From the NCBI GenBank assembly GCA_902773455.1, contig CACYEW010000205.1, positions 1-17,219 of the forward strand: a stretch of 17,219 nucleotides of DNA, read 5' to 3'. Below, in pieces: positions 1 to 6,458 of the stretch. Position numbers and translations under genes: made by a program. How positions within the stretch are numbered: the first letter of the stretch is position 1; every line of letters begins with the position of its first letter. The notes beneath the pieces are model-generated. The model was not told where the DNA came from. It saw nothing but the letters and a program-made list of their open reading frames with translations, and made no database searches. The stretch comes from an uncultured Ruminococcus sp. (GTDB lineage: Bacteria > Bacillota > Clostridia > Oscillospirales > CAG-272).

Positions 1-43
1 AGACCGTGAATAATACTCATACAAGAGATTATTCAAAAGAAAA

Positions 44-72
44 CGAAAAAATGACGGCGAACCGTCATTAGA
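44..72 (-). terminator. Rho-independent terminator closing the left minus-strand genes
   Basis: A perfect 8-bp stem (50-57 with 62-69) closes a four-base loop that reads TTCG on the minus strand, and a run of T follows on that strand. This fits an intrinsic terminator for the minus-strand HEAT-like gene that ends at 260. It lies about 190 bases beyond that stop codon, so the GC-rich element between them would be transcribed as 3' untranslated RNA. Confidence 0.75.
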
Positions 73-80
73 TTTCGTTA

Positions 81-213
81 AGAATTGAGAATTGAAGATC
101 GAGGCGTCGACTGAGGCGGCTTCGGTGCGGCGCGATACGCCGCTCTTGGGGGTCCCCCACCCTTACGACCCCCAAACCCCCTGAATCCCTCCCGAGAGAT
201 CGTTGATCTCTTG
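81..213. repeat. GC-rich structured intergenic element, copy 1 (with AATTGAG microrepeat at its left edge)
   Basis: The element starts with a microrepeat (81-98, AATTGAGAATTGA) and the word ATCGAGGCGTCG. It then has a perfect hairpin (GCGGCG 127-132 with CGCCGC 138-143), a C-rich stretch (147-193) and a second perfect hairpin (AGAGATC 195-201 with GATCTCT 205-211). Bases 138-193 align almost without gaps to 9779-9834. The minus strand carries six runs of three or more G within 143-200, so it could form a G-quadruplex. No credible protein is encoded. It lies between the stop codon of a minus-strand gene and its terminator. The family is not recognised by name. Confidence 0.6.
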
Positions 214-259
214 GGGGCCTCGGCTGGATAGGGCAAATGGCGACTGTTCAGAACTACTG

Positions 260-919
260 TCAGATACACATTTCTAAAAGAGTTTTCAAGACCTCGTCTA
301 CCGCGCGGACGTTATCCTTTGAAGATTCCGATGCGGCAAACTCGCGTATATAATCCTTGTTTTTTTCGTTTAATATATCTTTGAGAATACCGAGCGCACA
401 GCATTTCGTCTGATATCTTTCTGTCTTTTTGTACGCCGCGAAAAGCGTGTCAAGATACTCGTGACAGCCGAATCTGTAAAGCGCTCCGGAAATACACGCT
501 TTGTTATGCAAAAGCCTTTCTCTCGGCATAAGATCTTTTAACGTACCGCAGGCGTCGGATCGTAAACTTTTTTTCAGTTTTAAGTCTGCAAGACCGTATT
601 GAGCATAACCGCGCACAATATAACTGTTATCAAAGATCGCCGCTTTTTTTATTATTTCATACGTATCGGGCATGTTAAGAACCGCAAGCGTTTCGACGCT
701 TTCTGCTCTTACGATATAATTCTTATCGCGGCACAGCATTATCAGAATCTGTTTTGAGATTTCGCATCGGTGAAGAGCAAGAACGGCAGCCAGATCGATT
801 TTAGTCAGAACGCTTTTGCTTTTTGCTATTTCAAAATATATTGCCGCGTTTTCCGCCAGATAAGTGTTTCCGCGCTTGTCCAGAGCCTGTATATAATCAT
901 TTATTAAACTTCTTTTCAT
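260..919 (-). CDS. HEAT-repeat-like helical protein, function unknown
   Basis: This encodes a 219-residue, probably cytoplasmic protein. It appears to be all alpha-helical, with repeating helix pairs of about 30 residues that resemble HEAT/PBS-lyase-type repeats; examples are the segments containing YIVRAESVETLAVL and YIVRGYAQYGLADL. Such repeats usually act as protein-binding scaffolds, and no catalytic motif is visible. The chosen start (ATG at 917-919, protein MKRSLIND) has a GGAGAG Shine-Dalgarno six bases upstream. An in-frame ATG at 952 would add a tail encoded by a microrepeat and is less likely. The gene follows the DUF6873-like gene closely on the same strand and is probably co-transcribed with it. 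The HEAT assignment comes from sequence pattern only. Confidence 0.72.
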   Translation of the reverse strand: MKRSLINDYIQALDKRGNTYLAENAAIYFEIAKSKSVLTKIDLAAVLALHRCEISKQILIMLCRDKNYIVRAESVETLAVLNMPDTYEIIKKAAIFDNSYIVRGYAQYGLADLKLKKSLRSDACGTLKDLMPRERLLHNKACISGALYRFGCHEYLDTLFAAYKKTERYQTKCCALGILKDILNEKNKDYIREFAASESSKDNVRAVDEVLKTLLEMCI

Positions 920-951
920 TCTCAACTCTCCGTTCTCAATTCTCAATTTCA
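920..951 (-). repeat. AATTGAG microrepeat at a gene junction
   Basis: Read on the minus strand, this stretch has two clean AATTGAG units and then a degenerate third (GAGAGTTGAGAATG). It encodes the last four residues (EIEN) and the TGA stop of the upstream gene, and it runs through the GGAGAG ribosome-binding site of the downstream gene. A copy in the opposite orientation lies at 81-98, so the HEAT-like gene is flanked by inverted copies. Confidence 0.65.
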
Positions 952-1625
952 TATACCGCCGCGCCGCCGAGATCGAGCAGGGGCAGACTTGAAAGCTCGT
1001 TTACCGAAAAGCCGTGATCAGAAAGAAATCCGCGTATCTTTTCGCCGTCCGGATGATGCGAAAGCGAGCCGAAAAAGTAAACGGTTCTGCGATAAGCAAA
1101 CGACGCGCCGCCGATGAAGCCGTGATCATAACCGGGCAGGGCGATATATCCGGGGCGTATCAGCAAAGCGTCGGCTCCGTTTTTTGTTAAGGCGCCGTAA
1201 ATACCCTCGTCGGATGTGACGGCGCAGCCGCCGGCGATCAGAGCAGAGCAATGGGCGTACCCCTGATTAACGTTCACGAAGCTTTTTGCCTGCCGGATTA
1301 TATACCCGGACGCCGACTTTTTCCGTCCGTATACGGCGCCGTCAAGCTCGAAGCAGTTCAGCAGTACGTCGAGCGGATATTTTTCGCCGTGCTTTTCGTC
1401 GACCGCCGTTACGGCGACGCCGCCGAAAAGCTCTTTATTCGCCTCAAGGTAATATGAACATACGATAAGCTCGCCGCCTATGCTTGCGACGAGCATATCC
1501 GCGTGACAGCAAACGGGCTTGCCGAGCAGCGGCGAAGGTTCAAGTAAACGGACGTCGAATATCCCGCCGAGTTTTTTCGATATTTCCTCCGGCGTTTTTT
1601 TGCTGATAAATAAAATATCTTTCAT
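936..1625 (-). CDS. DUF6873-like protein (possible GME/amidinotransferase-like fold)
   Basis: This encodes a 229-residue soluble protein with no signal peptide or membrane segment. Short conserved-looking motifs are spread along it: HADM (41-44), NQGYAHCS (120-127), TSDEGIY (137-143), YDHGFIGGASF (166-176) and GSLSHHPD (186-193). Polar residues followed by small glycine-rich turns and an HxD near a Cys recall guanidino-group-modifying enzymes such as arginine deiminase. From memory this best matches the uncharacterised DUF6873 family, but I cannot verify that here and no reaction should be assumed. The ATG is 12-15 bases past a strong hairpin and has no recognisable Shine-Dalgarno. Expression may therefore depend on readthrough from rpmB. 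The C-terminal EIEN and stop come from a microrepeat. Confidence 0.7.
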   Translation of the reverse strand: MKDILFISKKTPEEISKKLGGIFDVRLLEPSPLLGKPVCCHADMLVASIGGELIVCSYYLEANKELFGGVAVTAVDEKHGEKYPLDVLLNCFELDGAVYGRKKSASGYIIRQAKSFVNVNQGYAHCSALIAGGCAVTSDEGIYGALTKNGADALLIRPGYIALPGYDHGFIGGASFAYRRTVYFFGSLSHHPDGEKIRGFLSDHGFSVNELSSLPLLDLGGAAVYEIEN

Positions 1626-1637
1626 AATAACGGCAAT

Positions 1638-1665
1638 AAGGCTGTCGCAGCTGCGGCAGCCTTTT
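1638..1665. terminator. Hairpin between rpmB and the DUF6873-like gene
   Basis: A long, nearly palindromic stem (AAGGCTGTCGCAG with CTGCGGCAGCCTT, one mismatch) lies 18 bases beyond the rpmB stop. The T-run is best on the plus strand (five T). The minus strand has only TTATTG after the stem, so termination of rpmB transcripts there may be partial. The hairpin ends about 13 bases before the next ATG, so it could also influence translation of the downstream gene. Confidence 0.6.
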
Positions 1666-1682
1666 TCATAGCGCGGAATAAC

Positions 1683-1871
1683 TCAGATAGCTCTCGTGAT
1701 CTTGCCGGAACGCAGGCAGCGTGAGCAAACGCACACGGTCTTCGGCGTACCGTCGACGACAGCTTTGACCTTTCTGATATTGGCTTTCCAAGCTCTGTTG
1801 GTCTTGCGGTTGGAGTGCGAAACGTTATGACCGAACGTAACTCCCTTTCCGCATACACTGCATTTTGCCAT
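1683..1871 (-). CDS. rpmB: 50S ribosomal protein L28 (bL28), zinc-binding form
   Basis: This encodes a 62-residue protein of the normal length for bL28, a structural component of the large ribosomal subunit. The N-terminus MAKCSVCGKGVTFGHNVSHS and the segment NRKTNRAWKANIRKVKAV are characteristic. Cysteines at 4 and 7, paired with cysteines at 49 and 52 (with an extra one at 47), make this the Zn-ribbon ('C+') type rather than the zinc-independent paralogue. A GGAGGTG Shine-Dalgarno (1877-1883) is well placed before the ATG, and a strong promoter lies upstream (1946-1974). It has its own transcription unit, with possible readthrough into the two genes that follow. Confidence 0.97.
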   Translation of the reverse strand: MAKCSVCGKGVTFGHNVSHSNRKTNRAWKANIRKVKAVVDGTPKTVCVCSRCLRSGKITRAI

Positions 1872-1945
1872 ATTAACACCTCCGAATCAGGTAACCGATA
1901 TATGATTACTAAACTTTTATCTCCGTTATACAACAGGTGAGATAT

Positions 1946-1974
1946 AATATATCACAAAAAAACGAAAATTGCAA
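1946..1974 (-). promoter_or_regulatory. Sigma-A promoter of rpmB
   Basis: On the minus strand, TTGCAA (-35, 1969-1974), a 17-base spacer and TATATT (-10, 1946-1951). The spacer ends in TGA, giving an extended -10 (TGnTATATT). The surrounding DNA is AT-rich. The start of transcription would lie about 65 bases upstream of the rpmB ATG. Confidence 0.75.
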
Positions 1975-2017
1975 TAGGTTTTTATAATTTTTTATAAAAT
2001 ATTTACGGGATTTTTCA

Positions 2018-2602
2018 TTATTTCTCGGTTTGGGATTCCGAAATGCGCGAAAACGCCCGGGTTGCTTCCGTATATGCGGATAAAAGCTCTTCCGGCGCGT
2101 CCGTTTCCGCGTAAATCTTATAATATACGCCGTCGCCGGCTCTGACGTAGATCTTGACCTCTTTTTCACGCGGTATATCGTAATTCGATTTTTTCGCGCG
2201 CGAAAACGTATCGTCGAATATGACCTTTGCCGCGTCTAACGCTCTTTCTGAGATCGCCGAAAGCTCCCCGTTATCCTTCACGACGCGGTATTCGCTGTTG
2301 TCGGAGCAGAGGCGCGTGCATGCGCCGAAGCAGTCGAAGAATATGAAATCCGCCGCGGCGGCGCTTTCGGTACCGAAAAGCGAGCGTTCGATCATAACGC
2401 CGTAGATCTTCGAATGATCCGGTATGCCGGTATCGTCTTCTTCGTTTGCGTCCTGCCTGTAATTATGCAGCAGCAGCTCGGCTTTCACCCGCGTGTAATC
2501 CTGCGTGGGGGTGCTCTGCGGCGGATTTTCGATCCTGTAAACGATCATCAAAGCCGTCAGCAGAACGAGAATGGCGCCGAGCGTTATATATATTTTTTTC
2601 AT
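2018..2602 (-). CDS. Membrane-anchored protein of unknown function
   Basis: This encodes a 194-residue protein with one N-terminal hydrophobic segment (about residues 5-22, ITLGAILVLLTALMIVY) after two lysines. This fits a signal anchor with the remainder outside the cytoplasm. There is no lipobox cysteine. The rest is a mixed alpha/beta, charged domain with no motif I recognise. The reading frame stays open for 110 more codons upstream, but that extension lies out of frame over mgsA and is a shadow. The ATG at 2600-2602 overlaps the mgsA stop in an ATGA arrangement, which implies translational coupling and one mRNA with mgsA. No clear terminator follows, only AT-rich sequence before the rpmB promoter. 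Confidence 0.75.
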   Translation of the reverse strand: MKKIYITLGAILVLLTALMIVYRIENPPQSTPTQDYTRVKAELLLHNYRQDANEEDDTGIPDHSKIYGVMIERSLFGTESAAAADFIFFDCFGACTRLCSDNSEYRVVKDNGELSAISERALDAAKVIFDDTFSRAKKSNYDIPREKEVKIYVRAGDGVYYKIYAETDAPEELLSAYTEATRAFSRISESQTEK

Positions 2603-3024
2603 TTCTTTTTCTCGCGGTTGAAGCGTGAAGAGGGATTTACGATCTCGCGCCAGTCGAGGTCGCCTCTGTCTATCGAGCGTATGAGTATCTCGGCTGTGGC
2701 GATGTTTGTCGCGAGAGGAACGTTGTGTATGTCGCAAAGACGTATGAGGTTCGTGTCGATCTCCTTGAGCCCGTCCTTGTTGTGATCTCTGAAGCAGATA
2801 AGCGCGTCGATCTCGTCGTAGCTTATGCGGGAGAGTATCTGTTCCTCGCCGCCCTGCTTGCCGTTCAGAAGTCTTTCTATTTTCAGCCCGGTTGCGTCTG
2901 ATATATATTTTCCGGTGATACCGGTCGCGCACAGATTATGCTTGCTCAAAATTCCGCAGTAAGCTATGCAAAGCTGAGCCATCAGTTCTTTTTTCTTGTC
3001 GCTTGCTATCAATGCTATCTCCAT
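2599..3024 (-). CDS. mgsA: Methylglyoxal synthase-like protein
   Basis: This encodes a 141-residue cytoplasmic protein of the MGS fold. Methylglyoxal synthase converts dihydroxyacetone phosphate to methylglyoxal and phosphate, a bypass of lower glycolysis under phosphate limitation. Family features are visible: ALIASDKKKEL at the N-terminus (Asp9 and Lys12 matching the phosphate/substrate pair), ATGITG (33-38), GGEEQI (58-63) and VPLATNIATAE (102-112). The catalytic aspartate of the E. coli GGDQQ motif is Glu60 here. Clostridial homologues, as I recall, also carry Glu at this position. The usual DPLxxxPHxPD segment is replaced by RDHNKDGLKEID and the active-site His is not obvious, so activity is uncertain. 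It has its own promoter and an AAAGGCGG ribosome-binding site. Confidence 0.85.
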   Translation of the reverse strand: MEIALIASDKKKELMAQLCIAYCGILSKHNLCATGITGKYISDATGLKIERLLNGKQGGEEQILSRISYDEIDALICFRDHNKDGLKEIDTNLIRLCDIHNVPLATNIATAEILIRSIDRGDLDWREIVNPSSRFNREKKK

Positions 3025-3052
3025 AATTCTGCCGCCTTTCTTTTTATTATTT

Positions 3053-3081
3053 ATTTTACATATAAAAAGTTATTTTGTCAA
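3053..3081 (-). promoter_or_regulatory. Sigma-A promoter of mgsA, overlapping the end of the MinD-like gene
   Basis: On the minus strand, TTGACA (3076-3081, a perfect -35), a 17-base spacer and TAAAAT (3053-3058). The -35 lies inside the last codons of the upstream gene, and that gene's stop codon (3070-3072) falls in the spacer. mgsA and its partner can therefore be transcribed independently of the der/plsY operon. Confidence 0.75.
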
Positions 3082-3855
3082 GACTTTTTTTCTTCTTATG
3101 CCCCTGACCTTGTATAAGACCGGGACGGGGCGCTTGTGCGTCAAAGCCGCTTCCATACGGCTGACGACGTTTTCAAACGCCTGAGACGATATGAACGTAT
3201 CGCCGTCTGAGAGCACGCCTTTTTCCTGCGCGAACATCATCGTGCGGTCGTAAGGTATTACTCCGAGAAGCGGCGTTTTCGTCGAATCTATCATCGATAA
3301 GATTCCCGCCCGGCTCGAATTCTCGGCCGATTGAGCGTCGAAGCAGTTTATCACGAGGCGGCTTGAGATCCCCGCCTCGGCAAGGCTGTCAGCCGTTTTT
3401 TCCGCTCCGCGTATCGAAGCCGGATTCTGCGTGGCGACGACTATCGCCTCGTCCGAACACAGCCTTGCCGCCTGAAGCGTTACGGTGTTGCCGCCGGGCG
3501 TGTCGAGTATCGCGTAATCGTAATCCTTTGCAAGCTCTTTTATGCGCGAGGCGAAATATTCGGGATCTGTCTCGTCGTTACATCTGTACGGAGCTCCGAG
3601 AAAAGCGAGATTTTTGTCAGCTCCGAGCTTTACTGTACAGCTTTCGGCGTCGGCTCTGCCGTAAACGGCGTCGCAGATATCGAAAAGCATCCTGTCTTCA
3701 CAGCCGAGAAGCAGATCGAGCGTACCGAGATCGAAATCAAGGTCGCACAAAAGCACCTTTTTGCCGAGCTTTGCGAGTTTGTTTGCGATATTTGCGGAAA
3801 CGGTCGATTTTCCGACTCCGCCTTTGTATGAAGTTACAAGGTATATCCTCGCCAT
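3070..3855 (-). CDS. MinD/ParA-family P-loop ATPase
   Basis: This encodes a 261-residue deviant-Walker ATPase. The N-terminus MARIYLVTSYKGGVGKST has the signature-lysine Walker A (KGGVGKST, 11-18). DLDFDLGTLD (38-47) is the Walker A' region and YAILDTPGG (114-122) is Walker B. The family uses ATP-dependent dimerisation to position division sites, plasmids, flagella or other cargo. It resembles MinD in length and motifs, but there is no minC or minE nearby. The C-terminus (RGIRRKKVLTK) is basic and lacks the typical hydrophobic-face MinD targeting helix, so the cargo is unknown. A TTG at 3867 would add four residues, but the ATG at 3855 has GAGGT six bases upstream. It starts eight bases after the plsY stop and belongs to that operon. 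Confidence 0.88.
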   Translation of the reverse strand: MARIYLVTSYKGGVGKSTVSANIANKLAKLGKKVLLCDLDFDLGTLDLLLGCEDRMLFDICDAVYGRADAESCTVKLGADKNLAFLGAPYRCNDETDPEYFASRIKELAKDYDYAILDTPGGNTVTLQAARLCSDEAIVVATQNPASIRGAEKTADSLAEAGISSRLVINCFDAQSAENSSRAGILSMIDSTKTPLLGVIPYDRTMMFAQEKGVLSDGDTFISSQAFENVVSRMEAALTHKRPVPVLYKVRGIRRKKVLTK

Positions 3856-3863
3856 ATCAAACC

Positions 3864-5126
3864 TCAATATTTATTGACGACTTTTTCCGCGGCTTTGCGG
3901 TCGAGCTTGAAGGTCCCGTTCTTTTCGCCTTCGCCGATCGCCTCTTCAAGCTGCTTTTCGGCTTCTTCTTCGCCTATCGAAACGGCGTATTCCTCGGCGT
4001 ATATCTCGCGCCTTATCAGTTCGGTGACCGCAAGCGGCGAGACCGAATTGCCGTAGACTCTGTGGCAGTACGTTTCCGCCGTGTCGCCCTCTTTGTAACC
4101 GGGCAGAGCGCTGAGATTATCGGCAAAATAGTTCTTTGCGCGCTCGCTTCCGGCGCCGGATATCGAAAATCCGCGTTCGGACGCGATCTTGCCGAGCACG
4201 AGTATACGGCTCGCTCTGCTGTCGGCGCCCGCCATCACCGCTTTTTTGTCGGCGTCTTCTTTTTTATCGAAGTCGATACCGTTTTCTTTCATGTAAGCGA
4301 ACCGCTCGTCAACGCAGATCACGCCGTACTGGACCGATGTGACGCCGGCGTCTTTGTATTTGATAACGTACGTGCCTTTGATATACGTGAAATATACCGT
4401 TACGACCGACGCCGCCGTGAGTAGGACGCCGATAACGATAAGTATCCACGGCTTGATCCCTTTTTCACTTAATTTGATCTTGTTTTCGTTTTTGTTGTAA
4501 AGCCGTTTGATGTTCGATCTGTGACGGAAAACGATTATGAAAGCGATCACCGCCGCGGGGATTATAACGAAGTTCTGCGTACCGATAAAGCGCGATAAAA
4601 CGATCGGGTAGAGCAGAGCGCAGATAACGGAGCCGAGCGATATGAATTTCGTCGCCGCCACGATAATGAAGAATATCGTTATCATCACGAGGAAAAACGG
4701 CGGGCAGCAGTATAAAGTCACCGCCGCAAGCGATAAAACGCCTTTACCGCCTTTGAAATTGAACCATACCGGCCACATATGACCGATAACGGCGGCAAAT
4801 CCGGCGAAGAAAGCGCCGGTCTGACCGAGAACGATCGAACCGATAAAGCAGGGAAGGATCGTTTTGAGCACGTCGCCTATAAGCGTTGCCGCCGCCGCTC
4901 CCTTGCCGTAAGTACGGAGCATATTGGTCAATCCGGCGTTGCCGCTGCCGTGCTTTCTGATATCGTCTCTATATCTGACTTTCGAAACGATTATGCCGAA
5001 ATTGATCCCGCCGAGCAGATATCCGACGATGCAGATACCGAGGACCGAGAACACGATCGCCGCCGCGCCCCGCTGATCGGTCAGATACAGTAAACCGTAT
5101 TGAAGTATATCGGAAAACGAATACAT
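3864..5126 (-). CDS. plsY: PlsY glycerol-3-phosphate acyltransferase fused to an extracytoplasmic C-terminal domain
   Basis: This encodes a 420-residue protein, about twice the usual PlsY length. Residues 1-215 are PlsY, the membrane enzyme that transfers acyl groups from acyl-phosphate to glycerol-3-phosphate in the first step of phospholipid synthesis. Its three motifs are GSGNAGLTN (60-68), FKGGKGV (124-130) and RHRSNIKRL (201-209). After it come a charged linker, an extra membrane segment (about 228-248) and a roughly 170-residue hydrophilic domain. From the expected topology that domain would be outside the cell. It is helix-rich and loosely resembles SurA/PrsA N-terminal chaperone domains, without a visible parvulin domain; this is weak inference. 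The start lies one base past the der stop, with AAGAGGC as ribosome-binding site. No stop interrupts the fusion. Confidence 0.9.
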   Translation of the reverse strand: MYSFSDILQYGLLYLTDQRGAAAIVFSVLGICIVGYLLGGINFGIIVSKVRYRDDIRKHGSGNAGLTNMLRTYGKGAAAATLIGDVLKTILPCFIGSIVLGQTGAFFAGFAAVIGHMWPVWFNFKGGKGVLSLAAVTLYCCPPFFLVMITIFFIIVAATKFISLGSVICALLYPIVLSRFIGTQNFVIIPAAVIAFIIVFRHRSNIKRLYNKNENKIKLSEKGIKPWILIVIGVLLTAASVVTVYFTYIKGTYVIKYKDAGVTSVQYGVICVDERFAYMKENGIDFDKKEDADKKAVMAGADSRASRILVLGKIASERGFSISGAGSERAKNYFADNLSALPGYKEGDTAETYCHRVYGNSVSPLAVTELIRREIYAEEYAVSIGEEEAEKQLEEAIGEGEKNGTFKLDRKAAEKVVNKY

Positions 5127-5127
5127 T

Positions 5128-6453
5128 TCAGTCGCCTCTTTCTCTGATTATAAGCTTTATCGGAACTCCGCGGAAGCCGAAAGTCTCGCGAAGACGGTTT
5201 TCGAGATATCTCTGATATGAAAAATGAAAGAGCTTCGCGCTGTTGCAGAAGATCACGAACGTGGTCGGCTTGATCGCGGTCTGCGTCATATAGTATATTT
5301 TGAGTCTTCTGCCCTTGTCGGACGGAGGCTGAACTCTGTCGGTCGCGTCGTTCAGAAGGTCGTTCAGCATACCCGTCGTCGCGCGGAAAGTCGACTGACC
5401 GTGAACGTAGTTTATATGCTCGAACAGCTTGCCTATCCTTTGCCCCGTCAGAGCGGAGATGAATATGACGGGAGCGTAGGTCATGAACGACAGCGCTTCG
5501 TAAACCTTTTTCGTGAATTCCGATGCCGTGTTCGTTTCTTTTTCCACTTTGTCCCACTTATTGACGACTATGACGGAAGCCTTGCCCGCGTCGTGCGCAA
5601 TACCGGCGATCTTCTCGTCCTGCTCGGTCACGCCTTCGCTTGCGTCGATCATTATAAGGCAGACGTCGCAGCGCTCCACCGCCGCGCGTGCGCGGAGCAC
5701 GCTGTATTTCTCTATGTTGTCCGATATTTTCGACTGACGTCTGATACCCGCCGTGTCGATGAAAACGTATTTGCCGAACTCGTTTTCTATATCAAGGTCG
5801 ACCGCGTCCCGGGTCGTGCCGGGAACGTCGGAGACTATCATTCTGTTCGTACCGAGTATCTTATTGACGAGAGAACTCTTGCCGGCGTTCGGCTTGCCTA
5901 TGACGGCGACCTTTATAACGTCGTTCTCTTCCGTTTCTTCCGTTTCGTCGGGCGGACAGTAAGAAACCACGGCGTCGAGCAGATCGCCCGTGCCTGTGCC
6001 CGAGAGGGAGGAGAGCGCTATCGGATCGTCGGGAAAACCGAGCTCGTAGAATTCGTAATACGTAAGAGGCGGCGCGCCTATGTTATCCACCTTGTTGACC
6101 GCGACGACGACGGGCTTGCCGCTCCGCTTGAGCATTCTCGCTATCTCCGTATCGTCGGCGGTGAGACCCGCGCGCGAATCGACCATGAATACTATGACGT
6201 CGGCAAGATCGATCGCGATTTCCGCCTGATTTCTCATATGCTTAAGTATCTGATTGTCCGTTTTCGGTTCTATGCCGCCCGTATCGGTGAAGATCATCGT
6301 CCTGCCGCACCATTCCACCTCGGCGTATATCCTGTCTCGAGTGACGCCGGGAGTGTTGTCGACTATCGAGATGCGTTCGCCGGCGAGCTTGTTGAACAGA
6401 GTGCTTTTGCCGACGTTCGGTCTGCCTATTATAGCTATTGTCGGTTTTGACAT
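5128..6453 (-). CDS. der: Ribosome-assembly GTPase Der (EngA)
   Basis: This encodes a 441-residue, full-length Der with two tandem GTPase domains and a C-terminal KH-like domain. Domain 1 has GRPNVGKS (10-17), DTGG (57-60) and NKVD (120-123). Domain 2 has GKPNAGKS (186-193), DTAG (233-236) and NKWD (298-301). A short acidic linker (TEETEEND, 171-178) separates them. The C-terminal region includes LKIYYMTQ and PTTFVIFCN, typical of the KH-like domain that binds the 50S precursor. Der is an essential 50S assembly factor. It is five bases downstream of the DUF512 gene, with a GAAAGGA ribosome-binding site (6462-6468) inside that gene's end, and is followed directly by plsY. Confidence 0.97.
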   Translation of the reverse strand: MSKPTIAIIGRPNVGKSTLFNKLAGERISIVDNTPGVTRDRIYAEVEWCGRTMIFTDTGGIEPKTDNQILKHMRNQAEIAIDLADVIVFMVDSRAGLTADDTEIARMLKRSGKPVVVAVNKVDNIGAPPLTYYEFYELGFPDDPIALSSLSGTGTGDLLDAVVSYCPPDETEETEENDVIKVAVIGKPNAGKSSLVNKILGTNRMIVSDVPGTTRDAVDLDIENEFGKYVFIDTAGIRRQSKISDNIEKYSVLRARAAVERCDVCLIMIDASEGVTEQDEKIAGIAHDAGKASVIVVNKWDKVEKETNTASEFTKKVYEALSFMTYAPVIFISALTGQRIGKLFEHINYVHGQSTFRATTGMLNDLLNDATDRVQPPSDKGRRLKIYYMTQTAIKPTTFVIFCNSAKLFHFSYQRYLENRLRETFGFRGVPIKLIIRERGD

Positions 6454-6458
6454 TTGTT

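Noticed and set aside
78..269. Minus-strand 63-residue open frame in the left intergenic element
   Set aside because: It is a by-product of the GC-rich repeat (Gly/Pro/Arg-rich), has no ribosome-binding site and no similarity to a real protein that I recognise.
2603..2932. N-terminal extension of the membrane-anchored protein through the mgsA region
   Set aside because: The extension is out of frame over mgsA and is Arg/His-rich. The internal ATG in the ATGA overlap gives a normal signal-anchor N-terminus.
3363..4424. Plus-strand open frame (353 codons) across the MinD-like and plsY genes
   Set aside because: It is antisense to two well-supported genes and encodes an Arg- and Leu-rich sequence with no domain.
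5224..6450. Long plus-strand open frame (408 codons) opposite der
   Set aside because: It is antisense to an unmistakable Der protein; it has no recognisable domain and its composition is that of a shadow frame.
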